A DNA stretch of 64,000 nt from G963662905 sp963662905. Its GTDB lineage: Bacteria > Bacteroidota > Bacteroidia > Bacteroidales > WRLA01. The translations under genes were made by a program, and so were the position numbers. The stretch lies in the NCBI GenBank assembly GCA_963662905.2, contig CAXXFD010000003.1, positions 558,001 to 622,000 of the forward strand. Direction: 5' to 3'. Shown in pieces: positions 26,511 to 34,368 of the stretch (positions are counted from its first letter, which is position 1; each line of letters begins with the position of its first letter). The notes under the pieces are model-generated. The model was not told the DNA's origin. It was given only the letters and a program-made list of their open reading frames with translations, and did not search any database.

Positions 26511-27785
26511 TTATCGTTGTAATGATTTTAATAATTTAAAACGCAGGGAAAAAATCACCGGATAAAAGCCGGAAATCAGTGTAATGATAAATATGGCCAA
26601 ACCCTGGTTCAGGAAGATTTTTGGCTCGATACTGAAAGGCAGTACTGGTTTAAGGTTAAACATTACCATCATTTCCGCCATGGGGCCGCTCAGTGGAACC
26701 GGATTGATATTGAGGTAGATAAGAACAGGCAGCATCAGAATGCAACCGATTAGTACGCCCAGCATGCCCACGATCAGGCTTTCCGTTGCCAGTATGCGCA
26801 TCAAACGGCTGCGGCGCATGCCCACGGCCACCATCACGGCAAATTCGCGCCTGCGTTCTTCAGTCATCATCATCACCGTGCCAAAAATCCCAAAAGCAAT
26901 AATGATGTATAAAATGGCCAGCATAATGATGCCCGATACATTATCGCTCTGTATTTCCTGCATCATGGTTTTCAGCATATCGCGCCACTGCATCACCGTC
27001 ATGCTTTTTCCTGCCGCCTGATCAATGGATGCGGATATCTCATCGAGATGTTTGCCATCGTCGGTCCACAGCAGCACTTGTGTTACCAGCCCGGGAATGT
27101 AGGGCGAGAAGGTGAGCTGTTGATTGTATAAGCTGGTGTAAATAAATGTTTTGTTCATCTCGGGCATACCGAATTTCAGGATACCGCGCACCGGGAACTT
27201 GCCAAAGGCCGAAACGCCTTGATATCCTTGTCCCAATAAAACGAGGGTATCGTTTAACATCTTGATATTGATGCTGGTATCACCGGATTTAATAATTGTA
27301 TCGTAGGTAATGATCTGTAAATATTCGGCCAACTCCTGTGCAACCAGCACGCCCATATCTTTTTCGCTTAGATAATCACCATAAATCATTTTATTTTTCA
27401 GGTGGTTTACCTGGTCTTCTTCTTCGGGCAATGTGCCGATGGTCATTACCACTTTGGAACGTGTTCCGCTGGAGGCCAATGCGGCTGATTCCAGATGGGG
27501 GATGCTCAGTTTGATGCGTTCATCATCTTTAATAATTTTTTTAAGCTTATCATTATATACGAATGCATGATCAATGGACTTGTTTTCCCAGAAACCGGTA
27601 TCCTGCAATTGCATATAACCGACCTGTGAAACACCGCCCTGTATCATCATTTCGTACGATCCGATCTGCATGGAGCGCATGAACAGGGCAAGCATAACGG
27701 CCAGTAATACAGAAGAAACGGTAATTAAAGTCCGTCGTTTGTTTCGCCATAAACTCCGCCAGGCTAATTTGTTGTTTGTACTCAT
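26511..27785 (-). CDS. ABC transporter permease, FtsX/MacB type (first)
   Basis: 424 residues with the same architecture as its partner: LAWRSLWRNKRRTLITVSSV leading into one helix, a large periplasmic domain (about 40-275), and three C-terminal helices around IMLAILYIIIAFGIFGTVMMM. The coupling stretch is ERRREFAVMVAVGMRRSRLMRI. The C-terminus (FSLRFKLLKSLQR) lacks the usual proline-rich end. It lies 12 bp after the LolA-like gene and 9 bp before the second permease. Confidence 0.92.
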   Translation of the reverse strand: MSTNNKLAWRSLWRNKRRTLITVSSVLLAVMLALFMRSMQIGSYEMMIQGGVSQVGYMQLQDTGFWENKSIDHAFVYNDKLKKIIKDDERIKLSIPHLESAALASSGTRSKVVMTIGTLPEEEDQVNHLKNKMIYGDYLSEKDMGVLVAQELAEYLQIITYDTIIKSGDTSINIKMLNDTLVLLGQGYQGVSAFGKFPVRGILKFGMPEMNKTFIYTSLYNQQLTFSPYIPGLVTQVLLWTDDGKHLDEISASIDQAAGKSMTVMQWRDMLKTMMQEIQSDNVSGIIMLAILYIIIAFGIFGTVMMMTEERRREFAVMVAVGMRRSRLMRILATESLIVGMLGVLIGCILMLPVLIYLNINPVPLSGPMAEMMVMFNLKPVLPFSIEPKIFLNQGLAIFIITLISGFYPVIFSLRFKLLKSLQR

Positions 27786-27797
27786 AATTTTCTGATT

Positions 27798-28571
27798 TTA
27801 TCTTGGATGCACCCTTTTCATCCTCTGCTGCGAAAAAAATTCTACATTAATGTCTTGAACATCGAATTTCTGCATATTGATGGTCATTGTGGTTTTATGT
27901 CCCTTCTTCTGTACGGGTATCATTTCCAAATGAGTGGCAATTTTACGTCCGCCCATCATTTTGATGTCCGAACATTGCTCCAGTTTAACGGTTTCCTGGC
28001 TTTCGTCTTTGTATTCCGTTTTTAGGCTGATGTAGTCTTCTTTTGTGATCCACATAATAACCTGTCCCCAAACTACAGCGGCTTCCGGCAATGGATCGAG
28101 TTGGATTTTCCAGCATTTATTGCCGTCAATTTCTTCATCTCCAAGGACTTTATGTGTATAATCTTTTACCAGGCTGTTTTGTTTCATTAGGTCGTTATTT
28201 GTAAAATCGCTGCCCATCCAGCTCTGCATCATCATCGAAGGCGGAATTTTAATCATGCGGCTGATGGCCGGCATCCAGTTCCACATTTCGGTTTCACGTT
28301 TCATAAAAACCTGCCCTTTGTCGCGCGCCGGACTGGTGATATAGGTCATATAATAATCCGAGCCCAGCGACCAGTTTTGCATATCAATGGTGCGTGTCCA
28401 CTCGGGCCGAACAATGGTCATGCTCATATCGCTGATGCTCGATTTTCCAAGAACCTGTTCATAGGCTTTTTGCACAATTTCTTTACCATCGGGCGCTGTG
28501 CCGCTTGTGCCCTGGGCATGGATCAGTAATGCCAGTGCCATCATTTGAAGAATCAGGATGATTTTTTTCAT
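27798..28571 (-). CDS. LolA-like outer-membrane lipoprotein-sorting protein
   Basis: 257 residues with a signal peptide ending in LALLIHAQG and a LolA-fold body. It shows AYEQVLGKSSISDMSMTIVRP, RDKGQVFMKRETEMWNWMP, ISRMIKIPPSMMMQSWMGSD, FTNNDLM and YKDESQETVKL. This matches the family usually named outer membrane lipoprotein-sorting protein, which lies beside FtsX permeases in many bacteria. It probably acts as a periplasmic chaperone carrying a lipid-linked or hydrophobic substrate between the permeases and the outer-membrane barrel. It is the first structural gene after the TetR regulator, which ends 41 bp upstream. Confidence 0.88.
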   Translation of the reverse strand: MKKIILILQMMALALLIHAQGTSGTAPDGKEIVQKAYEQVLGKSSISDMSMTIVRPEWTRTIDMQNWSLGSDYYMTYITSPARDKGQVFMKRETEMWNWMPAISRMIKIPPSMMMQSWMGSDFTNNDLMKQNSLVKDYTHKVLGDEEIDGNKCWKIQLDPLPEAAVVWGQVIMWITKEDYISLKTEYKDESQETVKLEQCSDIKMMGGRKIATHLEMIPVQKKGHKTTMTINMQKFDVQDINVEFFSQQRMKRVHPR

Positions 28572-28612
28572 TTCTTTGATTGGTTTAATTAATAAATAGC
28601 TGTGTATCCGGT

Positions 28613-29185
28613 TTATGCATATTTGTTTATTATAATATTTTTGATTCGGTGAAGATCAATCATTTCAGGATTAATGACATAACCTAAGAAAAACCCATCT
28701 AAACTGAATACAAAAAAGAGCGCTTCGTTTTCGGGGTCGGGACTGCCTTTTTTCCTGAAATAGTCGGTAAGCTTTTGCAGCATGCTTTCCATAGTTTCGG
28801 AAACCATATTGTTAACGCTATGGCGCATTTCCGGCTGCATAATAAAATTATAGTAGAGGTACCAGAATTCTAAATTGTTCTGGTATTCGTCAAATAGCTT
28901 ATCAATAAGCGTAATAAACTCTGCACGGTTTCCAATTGGGGCATCCCTGAGGTTTACCATTTCATGCAATTTCCGGAAACCGTCTTTTAAAACTTCGTTA
29001 TAGATATGCTCCTTAGTGTCGAAATAATTGTAAATAAGCCCTTTGCTGATGCCTGCTTCCGTAGCAATCCGTGCAATGGTTGTTTGGGTACAGCCCAGTT
29101 GGTTGACAATGCTAAGCGTGGCTTTCAGGATTTTTTCCCTTTGGGTATTACGTAGTTCGTTGAGCTGTTCTTCTGTGCGGGGCAT
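28613..29185 (-). CDS. TetR-family transcriptional regulator
   Basis: 190 residues. The N-terminal helix-turn-helix is TTIARIATEAGISKGLIYNYFDTKEHIYNEVL (about residues 33-66), the canonical TetR pattern. The C-terminal ligand-binding helices are rich in aromatics (NLEFWYLYYNFIMQ) and not assignable to a ligand class. It is the first gene of an operon with the LolA-like protein, the permeases, the ATPase and the barrel, and a promoter overlapping a pseudo-palindrome lies just upstream. It is therefore probably an autoregulating repressor of the transport operon. Confidence 0.93.
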   Translation of the reverse strand: MPRTEEQLNELRNTQREKILKATLSIVNQLGCTQTTIARIATEAGISKGLIYNYFDTKEHIYNEVLKDGFRKLHEMVNLRDAPIGNRAEFITLIDKLFDEYQNNLEFWYLYYNFIMQPEMRHSVNNMVSETMESMLQKLTDYFRKKGSPDPENEALFFVFSLDGFFLGYVINPEMIDLHRIKNIIINKYA

Positions 29186-29200
29186 TAATTTTGTTTTTGA

Positions 29201-29244
29201 TTGAACGGTTGGTCAAAATTAAAACAAAACAGAAGGTTTGTCAA
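29201..29244 (-). promoter_or_regulatory. Predicted promoter and operator of the tetR operon
   Basis: On the minus strand TTG (29244-29242), a 20-nt spacer and TAATTTTG (29221-29214) fit the Bacteroidota promoter. The pseudo-palindrome TTGA-N8-TCAA (29201-29216) overlaps the -7 box, where a TetR dimer would block transcription. Confidence 0.5.
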
Positions 29245-29274
29245 GAGATTTGATGTTTATTTTTTCATTAAGGC

Positions 29275-29448
29275 AAAAAAAGGTTCTACCAGGAATTTCG
29301 TGGGCAATGACAATGTTTGAAATTAAATACTAAGCAGGTATTTAGTAATAAGATACTTAGGAGAAAAGCTTAAACTATCTGAAGGAGGAATCTATTTGAC
29401 CCCCCGTTTAATTTTCTTTCTACGAAATTTAGTGAAGAACCTTTTTTT
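29275..29448. repeat. Short inverted-repeat element (MITE-like)
   Basis: A segment of about 174 bp bounded by imperfect inverted ends. Both read AAAAAAGGTTCT from the outside and share AATTTCGT a few bases further in. The interior has no coding frame. A related solo end lies at 944-965. It sits between tetR and the second rpn locus, next to the detached tail gene, and may mark a transposition event. Confidence 0.5.
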
Positions 29449-29459
29449 CAATCATTGGG

Positions 29460-29708
29460 TCAGAGTTCATCTTTTATTCTGTTGATTTCCTCAATGCTAA
29501 GTTCTGTTGCTTTTGTAATGAACTCGATATCCATTCCACTGAGGAGAAGGCTCCGGGCTACTTTAACTATACCTCTCTTTTCTCCTTCAATTATGCCTCT
29601 CTTTTCTCCTTCAATCAGTCCCTTTTCTTCTGCCCAGTCAATGGAGTTTTTGATATCGTTGAGGATATCCGGATTGAATTCATTCTCAGGTATTTTCTTG
29701 GAGTTCAT
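29460..29708 (-). CDS. Detached Rpn C-terminal tail (RpnS-like) behind rpn copy 2
   Basis: An 82-residue frame starting at ATG 29708, inside the last codons of rpn copy 2 (23-bp overlap in another frame). From DIKNSIDWAEEKGLIEGEKRG onward it matches the tail of rpn copy 3 (33.1 kb), not that of its neighbour: VKVARSLLLSGMDIEF and KATELSIEEINRIK are shared with copy 3, whereas copy 2 has VKVAKRQLLKGAEIEV. The repeat GEKRGII(E/K) occurs fewer times than in copy 3. The first 17 residues are unrelated to the parents. Together with 2876-3163 this is the second stand-alone tail in the window. It may be an inhibitor of an Rpn nuclease or a recombination donor. Confidence 0.65.
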   Translation of the reverse strand: MNSKKIPENEFNPDILNDIKNSIDWAEEKGLIEGEKRGIIEGEKRGIVKVARSLLLSGMDIEFITKATELSIEEINRIKDEL

Positions 29709-30636
29709 CCTTGATTTTGTTGATTTCTTCGGTGCTTAAGCCTGTGATTTCCCGGACAACTTCAATTTCTGCACCCTTCAAGAGCTGTCTTTTGGCTACT
29801 TTAATTAAACCTCTCTTTTCACCCTCAATCAGCCCTTCTTGTTTGCCTTCAATCAGCCCTTCTTGTCTGCCTTCTTCCCTGCCTTCTTCCCTGCCTTTAA
29901 TTAGCCCCTTTTCTTCTGCCCAGTCAATGGAATTTTTGATATCTCTGTAGGCATTCAAACTGAACTGATATTCTTTGTACTCCTTTGAATCCAAACGGGC
30001 AATTTCTGCTGTTTCGAAGAATTTAAGGAAAACCTGCTCCCTCAGTTTTTCTGGCACGCGGTCCAAGCGGTTTAGGTTTTTGATCACATAAAGCCATTTT
30101 TCAAATTTGCTGTCCAGCTCCGATAGTTCCTTGCTGAATTTAGGCATAGCGAGATAAATGTAAGTGAGCTTGTCGTAGAAAATATCCTTGCTGTCCAAAT
30201 CACAGATCTTCGCATCGAAACGGTATTTATCTTCCGGGCTTTCGTCGCCCTTAAACACAAAATCCAAAATACCAATGGTATAAACGTGCTTAAGCTCAAA
30301 ATTCCAGTCTTTGCCTTTGTCTTTTGCCTGCTCCTGAATCGGGAAGGTTGAATAGAAAACGGTGCGATCCTTGAAATACTTCTGTTCTGCCTTTTGCATT
30401 TCCACAATGAAACGCTCGCCCTTTTCGTTTTTGCAGTAAATATCAAAAATAGCCCTGCGGTCGCCCAATGCAATCGGCAGGTTTTCGTTGGGCAAATACG
30501 ACAGCTCCACAATATTTCCTTCCTGCTCGCGGAGCAGCTCGTTCAGGAAATCCTGCAATAAATCCTTGCTGGGCTCCTCGCCAAACAATCGTTTAAAACC
30601 GTAATCCGTAAAAGGATTAATGTATTTTTCCTTCAT
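29686..30636 (-). CDS. Rpn-family PD-(D/E)XK nuclease, copy 2
   Basis: About 316 residues. Signature NPFTDYGFKRLFGE, then AIFDIYCKNEKGERF and IVEMQKAEQKYFKDR carry the catalytic Asp and Glu-x-Gln. The first 240 or so residues are almost identical to copy 3 (I see one Ser/Ala difference, KELSELD versus KELAELD), implying recent duplication or gene conversion. The tail is different: GREEGREEGRQEG and GLIEGKQEGLIEG repeats, then VAKRQLLKGAEIEVVREIT. ATG 30636 aligns with copy 3; ATG 30645 is also in frame. A roughly 150-bp insertion separates it from the promoter shared with copy 3. Rpn proteins are DNA endonucleases, reported as toxin-antitoxin/anti-phage systems in enterobacteria. Confidence 0.86.
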   Translation of the reverse strand: MKEKYINPFTDYGFKRLFGEEPSKDLLQDFLNELLREQEGNIVELSYLPNENLPIALGDRRAIFDIYCKNEKGERFIVEMQKAEQKYFKDRTVFYSTFPIQEQAKDKGKDWNFELKHVYTIGILDFVFKGDESPEDKYRFDAKICDLDSKDIFYDKLTYIYLAMPKFSKELSELDSKFEKWLYVIKNLNRLDRVPEKLREQVFLKFFETAEIARLDSKEYKEYQFSLNAYRDIKNSIDWAEEKGLIKGREEGREEGRQEGLIEGKQEGLIEGEKRGLIKVAKRQLLKGAEIEVVREITGLSTEEINKIKDELQENT

Positions 30637-30660
30637 AATTAGCATTTATCTATAAAATCA

Positions 30661-30790
30661 AGTTTCTGGTTCAGAATGTTCGAGGTCGAGGCATTTCTTT
30701 TGCTGGAAAAGAGGAGTTTACTAGTGTAATTGACTGTTTCCAGCAAAAGAAATAATCCCGAAGCTTCGGGAGACATTATGGACAGAAACT
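30661..30790. repeat. Inserted hairpin element in the leader of rpn copy 2
   Basis: The segment between the rpn copy 2 start and its promoter is absent from the otherwise matching upstream sequence of copy 3. It has inverted ends AGTTTCTG/CAGAAACT, a perfect 17-bp inner inverted repeat (30693-30709 and 30737-30753, 27-nt spacer), and a perfect 16-bp palindrome TCCCGAAGCTTCGGGA (30756-30771). It looks like a small non-autonomous element. Confidence 0.6.
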
Positions 30791-30808
30791 AATTAAAGTG
30801 CTGGGTCA

Positions 30809-30840
30809 CAAAAATAATACATTATAGGCACTAAAATCAA
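30809..30840 (-). promoter_or_regulatory. Predicted promoter of rpn copy 2, displaced from the gene
   Basis: On the minus strand TTG (30840-30838), 21 nt, TATTTTTG (30816-30809). The flanking bases match the promoter directly upstream of rpn copy 3. Here it lies about 170 bp from the start codon because of the inserted element. Confidence 0.55.
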
Positions 30841-30872
30841 TTCTTGAAGCAGCTTTTTTGCCTGACAAAAAT

Positions 30873-31391
30873 TTAATAGGCCGTCTCCCCGTCCCAATTC
30901 CCCGATGGATCGTAATTGCAGATAACAATAATGCCGCCCTTTTTACATTTTATTATGGCGCAACCAACTTTTTTTGTGTCTTTCCAAACGATCTGTGTAT
31001 AATGACCGTATTTAACGTAATCATCGTCAATGGGCTTAGGCTTTTTATAGTATTCAATTTCACTGCCCCAGGCATCTACAACATCTTTTGGTGTGGCATT
31101 TGGGGCAGATGTCCAGAAGATATTCTCTCCGTGAATTTGTTTCCATTTACCGGAATGAGGGCGATGTTTCATATCGCATTTTTTACCGAGTTCCATACCC
31201 CATTGCGACGCGTATTGTGCCAGCTCATCCGACCATTCCAAAGGAGCCGTACCCACATCATTGCGCCATTTGTTGTGCTCCTCAATAAATTCCTTCTTGA
31301 GTTCTTCAGTCATCTTCAAGCTTTCCTGTGCGCTGATTTTTACACTGAATATCAACGAAATAACAAGTGATAAAAAAATTGTTTTGTTCAT
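30873..31391 (-). CDS. Secreted CAP-domain (SCP/PR-1-like) protein
   Basis: 172 residues with a signal peptide (TIFLSLVISLIFSVKISAQ) followed by one CAP domain. Diagnostic stretches are EHNKWRNDVGTAPLEWSDEL, HGENIFW (CAP1-like), GHYTQIVWKDTKKVGCA (CAP2-like) and VICNYDPSGNW. The conserved His and Glu residues of the CAP cavity (HRPHSG, HGEN, GHYTQ) are present. It is closer in wording to plant PR-1-like secreted proteins than to the bacterial YkwD type. The function of bacterial members is unsettled. It is transcribed alone, divergently from the MtfA-like peptidase gene. Confidence 0.92.
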   Translation of the reverse strand: MNKTIFLSLVISLIFSVKISAQESLKMTEELKKEFIEEHNKWRNDVGTAPLEWSDELAQYASQWGMELGKKCDMKHRPHSGKWKQIHGENIFWTSAPNATPKDVVDAWGSEIEYYKKPKPIDDDYVKYGHYTQIVWKDTKKVGCAIIKCKKGGIIVICNYDPSGNWDGETAY

Positions 31392-31530
31392 GTTTTGTAC
31401 TTTTTACGAATTGTTTTGATAAAAACGTTTTTGTACCGGTGAATATTGCAAGAGTACATTGCCGGATTTGTTTTAAAATTAAGCATTTTATCAGTAGGTT
31501 TCGTATTTTTACCTTCCAAAAACCAATTTT

Positions 31531-32424
31531 ATGAAAGCAGAACATAAAAGCACCGCTTTTTCATTCCTTACCGCCCTGGTTCTCACAATTGTTACAGCCT
31601 TTATGGTGGATGCCCTTTTTGACAACCTGCACAATGTATTGATTTGGCTGATCAGTTTGGCCGTAGGAGCTATAGTGGGTTTTTTGCTCTACCGCTCGAT
31701 GGTGAAAAAAACGCACCATATCGAAAAGGAACTCAAAAAAGCTTTCCCTGAAAAATGGCGCACGCTCTTGCAAGACCATGTTATATTTTACCAAAAATTA
31801 CCGGCAAAGGAGCAAAAACAGTTTGAGGAGGATGTCAGGCTGTTTTTGGCTTCAGTAAAAATAAGCGGTGTGGAAACACAGATAAGCGATGATGATAAAT
31901 TATTGGTAGCAGCCAGTGCGGTGATTCCTGTTTTCCGTTTTCGCGAATGGAATTATCAAAATCTTGATGAGGTTTTGTTATATCCTGACAATTTCAATGA
32001 GAAGTACGAAACGGCAAGTGAGCAAAAGCGAAATATTTTGGGCATGGTTGGCGATGGCGTTATGGATCGCAAAATGATCCTTTCATTGCCGGCATTGCGC
32101 CAGAGTTTTTATAATCCTGTGTCGCCGGTAAATGTAGGTGTTCATGAGTTTTCGCATTTGATTGATAAAAGCGATGGGGCAACGGATGGTATCCCGCGGC
32201 TTTTTCTGGACGAACAGTATATCCTGCCCTGGCTGGATGTGCTGCATAAAGAAACCCGAAAAATACGGCAGGGCGAAAGCGATATCAATCCCTATGCTGC
32301 CGTAAACCAGCAGGAATTTTTCGCCGTAGTCAGCGAATATTTCTTCAAAAAACCGGAACTGCTTAAAGGCCACCATCCCGAGCTTTATGAAATGCTGTGC
32401 CTGATTTTCCGAACAAAACAATAA
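31531..32424 (+). CDS. Membrane-anchored MtfA-like zinc peptidase (M90)
   Basis: 297 residues. Two N-terminal hydrophobic segments (FSFLTALVLTIVTAFMV and LIWLISLAVGAIVGFLLY) anchor it in the membrane. The remainder matches the M90/MtfA family: VIFYQKLPAKEQKQFEEDV, AASAVIPVFRF, YPDNFNE, the zinc motif VGVHEFSHLIDKSDG (HExxH, about residue 210), PYAAVNQQEFFAVVSEYFFKKP and HPELYEML. In E. coli MtfA is soluble and binds the Mlc repressor; the membrane anchor here suggests a different role. It is followed 23 bp later by a lipoprotein gene on the same strand. Confidence 0.9.
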   Translation: MKAEHKSTAFSFLTALVLTIVTAFMVDALFDNLHNVLIWLISLAVGAIVGFLLYRSMVKKTHHIEKELKKAFPEKWRTLLQDHVIFYQKLPAKEQKQFEEDVRLFLASVKISGVETQISDDDKLLVAASAVIPVFRFREWNYQNLDEVLLYPDNFNEKYETASEQKRNILGMVGDGVMDRKMILSLPALRQSFYNPVSPVNVGVHEFSHLIDKSDGATDGIPRLFLDEQYILPWLDVLHKETRKIRQGESDINPYAAVNQQEFFAVVSEYFFKKPELLKGHHPELYEMLCLIFRTKQ

Positions 32425-32447
32425 GAAATCCACCCTAATTTTATTTT

Positions 32448-33161
32448 ATGAAAGCAAAACAAATTCTCATTCCAGCATTGCTGCTCCTAGGGATGATTTC
32501 CTGCAGCCAGCCTGATTCCGGGAAAGATATGATCCTTTTGATGCAATTAAAATCAGATACTTATGGTTTTGAAAGCATCCGTTTCAGCCAGTATTATGAT
32601 ATACCCGGCCAGGAGCAGGCCGTATGGCAGGAGTTTTATGAGGCACCGGGCAATTTGCGCATTACTTTCGATTCGCTGAGATCGGGCAATGGGATGCTCT
32701 TTCGGAACGATAGCCTGTATTATTATCAGCGTGATTCCCTGGTGCTGGCACGTCCGCAGGTTCATGATCTGCTCCTGCTTGCCTACGATATTTACAATAT
32801 TCCGGCTTATGAGGCTTTTGAAAAACTGGAAGCGATGAACTATAAACTGAATTATTTCTCGGACTCCATAATCAATGGGCAGGAAGTGTATATTGCCGGC
32901 CTCGCTTTGGATACGGAGAATAACAGCTATTTTGTGATTGATAAGGACAGCCTGCTGCTGCGTAAGATCTACCGAAATCAAAATGGCCGCGAGAGTGTGA
33001 TACTTGCAGAGGACTATGCAAATATTAACGGGAGGCCGCTTGCTACCAAATTTTGTTTTTACCGCAATGGCAAATTGGAAGCCGAAGAGCGCTATTTCGA
33101 TATTGAAATGGATGTAGATATCAATCCGGATGTTTTTGATCCAAAAAAGACGAAGCTTTAA
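32448..33161 (+). CDS. Putative lipoprotein of unknown function, possibly LolA-like fold
   Basis: 237 residues with a clear lipoprotein signal (ILIPALLLLGMISCSQ; the Cys is about residue 20). The body is acidic and strand-rich, with SIRFSQYYD, ITFDSLRSGNGMLFRND, SLVLARPQVHDLLLL, YIAGLALDTENNSYFVID and PLATKFCFYRNGKLEAEERYFDI. The wording recalls LolA/LolB-type beta half-barrels but no family is recognised. It is probably co-transcribed with the MtfA-like gene. Its last 41 bases overlap the 3' end of rpn copy 3 on the other strand, so its C-terminus may have been altered when rpn copy 3 arrived. Confidence 0.75.
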   Translation: MKAKQILIPALLLLGMISCSQPDSGKDMILLMQLKSDTYGFESIRFSQYYDIPGQEQAVWQEFYEAPGNLRITFDSLRSGNGMLFRNDSLYYYQRDSLVLARPQVHDLLLLAYDIYNIPAYEAFEKLEAMNYKLNYFSDSIINGQEVYIAGLALDTENNSYFVIDKDSLLLRKIYRNQNGRESVILAEDYANINGRPLATKFCFYRNGKLEAEERYFDIEMDVDINPDVFDPKKTKL

Positions 33162-34119
33162 TTTCTTCTTTTATTCTGTTGATTTCCTCAATGCTAAGTT
33201 CTGTTGCTTTTGCAATGAACTCGATATCCATTCCACTGAGGAGAAGGCTCCGGGCTACTTTAACTATACCTCTCTTTTCTCCTTTAATTATACCTCTCTT
33301 TTCTCCTTTAATTATGCCTCTCTTTTCTCCTTTAATTATACCTCTCTTTTCTCCTTTAATTATGCCTCTCTTTTCTCCTTCAATCAGTCCCTTTTCTTCC
33401 GCCCAGTCAATGGAGTTTTTGATATCGCGATAGGCATTCAGACTGAACTGATATTCTTTGTACTCCTTTGAATCCAAACGAGCTATTTCTGCCGTTTCGA
33501 AAAATTTAAGGAAAACCTGCTCCCTCAGTTTTTCTGGCACACGATCCAAACGGTTTAGGTTTTTGATTACATAAAGCCATTTTTCAAATTTGCTGTCCAG
33601 CTCTGCCAGCTCCTTGCTGAATTTGGGCATAGCGAGATAAATGTAAGTGAGCTTGTCGTAGAAAATATCCTTGCTGTCCAAATCACAGATCTTCGCATCG
33701 AAACGGTATTTATCTTCCGGGCTTTCGTCGCCCTTAAACACAAAATCCAAAATACCAATGGTATAAACGTGCTTGAGCTCAAAATTCCAGTCTTTGCCTT
33801 TGTCTTTTGCCTGCTCCTGAATCGGGAAGGTTGAATAGAAAACCGTCCGGTCTTTAAAATACTTCTGTTCTGCCTTTTGCATTTCCACGATGAAACGCTC
33901 GCCCTTTTCGTTTTTGCAGTAAATATCAAAAATAGCCCTGCGGTCGCCCAATGCAATCGGCAGGTTTTCGTTAGGCAAATACGACAGCTCCACAATGTTG
34001 CCTTCCTGCTCGCGGAGCAGCTCGTTCAGGAAATCCTGCAATAAATCCTTGCTGGGCTCCTCGCCAAACAATCGCTTAAAACCGTAATCCGTAAAAGGAT
34101 TGATATATTTTTCTTTCAT
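33121..34119 (-). CDS. Rpn-family PD-(D/E)XK nuclease, copy 3
   Basis: About 332 residues from ATG 34119 (a TTG at 34125 is less likely). The nuclease body with AIFDIYCKNEKGERF and IVEMQKAEQ is nearly identical to copy 2. The tail contains four consecutive GEKRGIIK units plus variants, encoded by a 24-bp repeat at about 33268-33385, then VARSLLLSGMDIEFIAKATELS. The last dozen residues (ASSFLDQKHPD) are not found in the related detached tail, which stops after RIKDEL. They come from read-through into sequence of the convergent lipoprotein gene, overlapping it by 41 bp. This suggests a recent insertion junction near 33150. Confidence 0.86.
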   Translation of the reverse strand: MKEKYINPFTDYGFKRLFGEEPSKDLLQDFLNELLREQEGNIVELSYLPNENLPIALGDRRAIFDIYCKNEKGERFIVEMQKAEQKYFKDRTVFYSTFPIQEQAKDKGKDWNFELKHVYTIGILDFVFKGDESPEDKYRFDAKICDLDSKDIFYDKLTYIYLAMPKFSKELAELDSKFEKWLYVIKNLNRLDRVPEKLREQVFLKFFETAEIARLDSKEYKEYQFSLNAYRDIKNSIDWAEEKGLIEGEKRGIIKGEKRGIIKGEKRGIIKGEKRGIIKGEKRGIVKVARSLLLSGMDIEFIAKATELSIEEINRIKEEIKASSFLDQKHPD

Positions 34120-34137
34120 AAACAAAGTGCTGGTTCA

Positions 34138-34169
34138 CAAAAATAATACATTATGTGTTCAATAGTCAA
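34138..34169 (-). promoter_or_regulatory. Predicted promoter of rpn copy 3
   Basis: On the minus strand TTG (34169-34167), a 21-nt spacer and TATTTTTG (34145-34138). The start would fall near 34131, about a dozen bases before the ATG. The surrounding 35 bp are shared with the promoter of copy 2. Confidence 0.6.
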
Positions 34170-34368
34170 TCTTTATCCTGAAATTCAGCAATTCCGCAAG
34201 AAGTTATTTTCATAGAAAGATCATTTGGCATTAAAACTACTGGGCATAGTTTTACCTGCCAGCATTTAGCCAGTTGCCTTCATCATTATGACTTAAAAAA
34301 TTACCTCCTTTTTTTGTTAATAGGTTTTGCCCTGAATGTTTGAGCAGGGGTTCTCTGTATTTTTAGTT

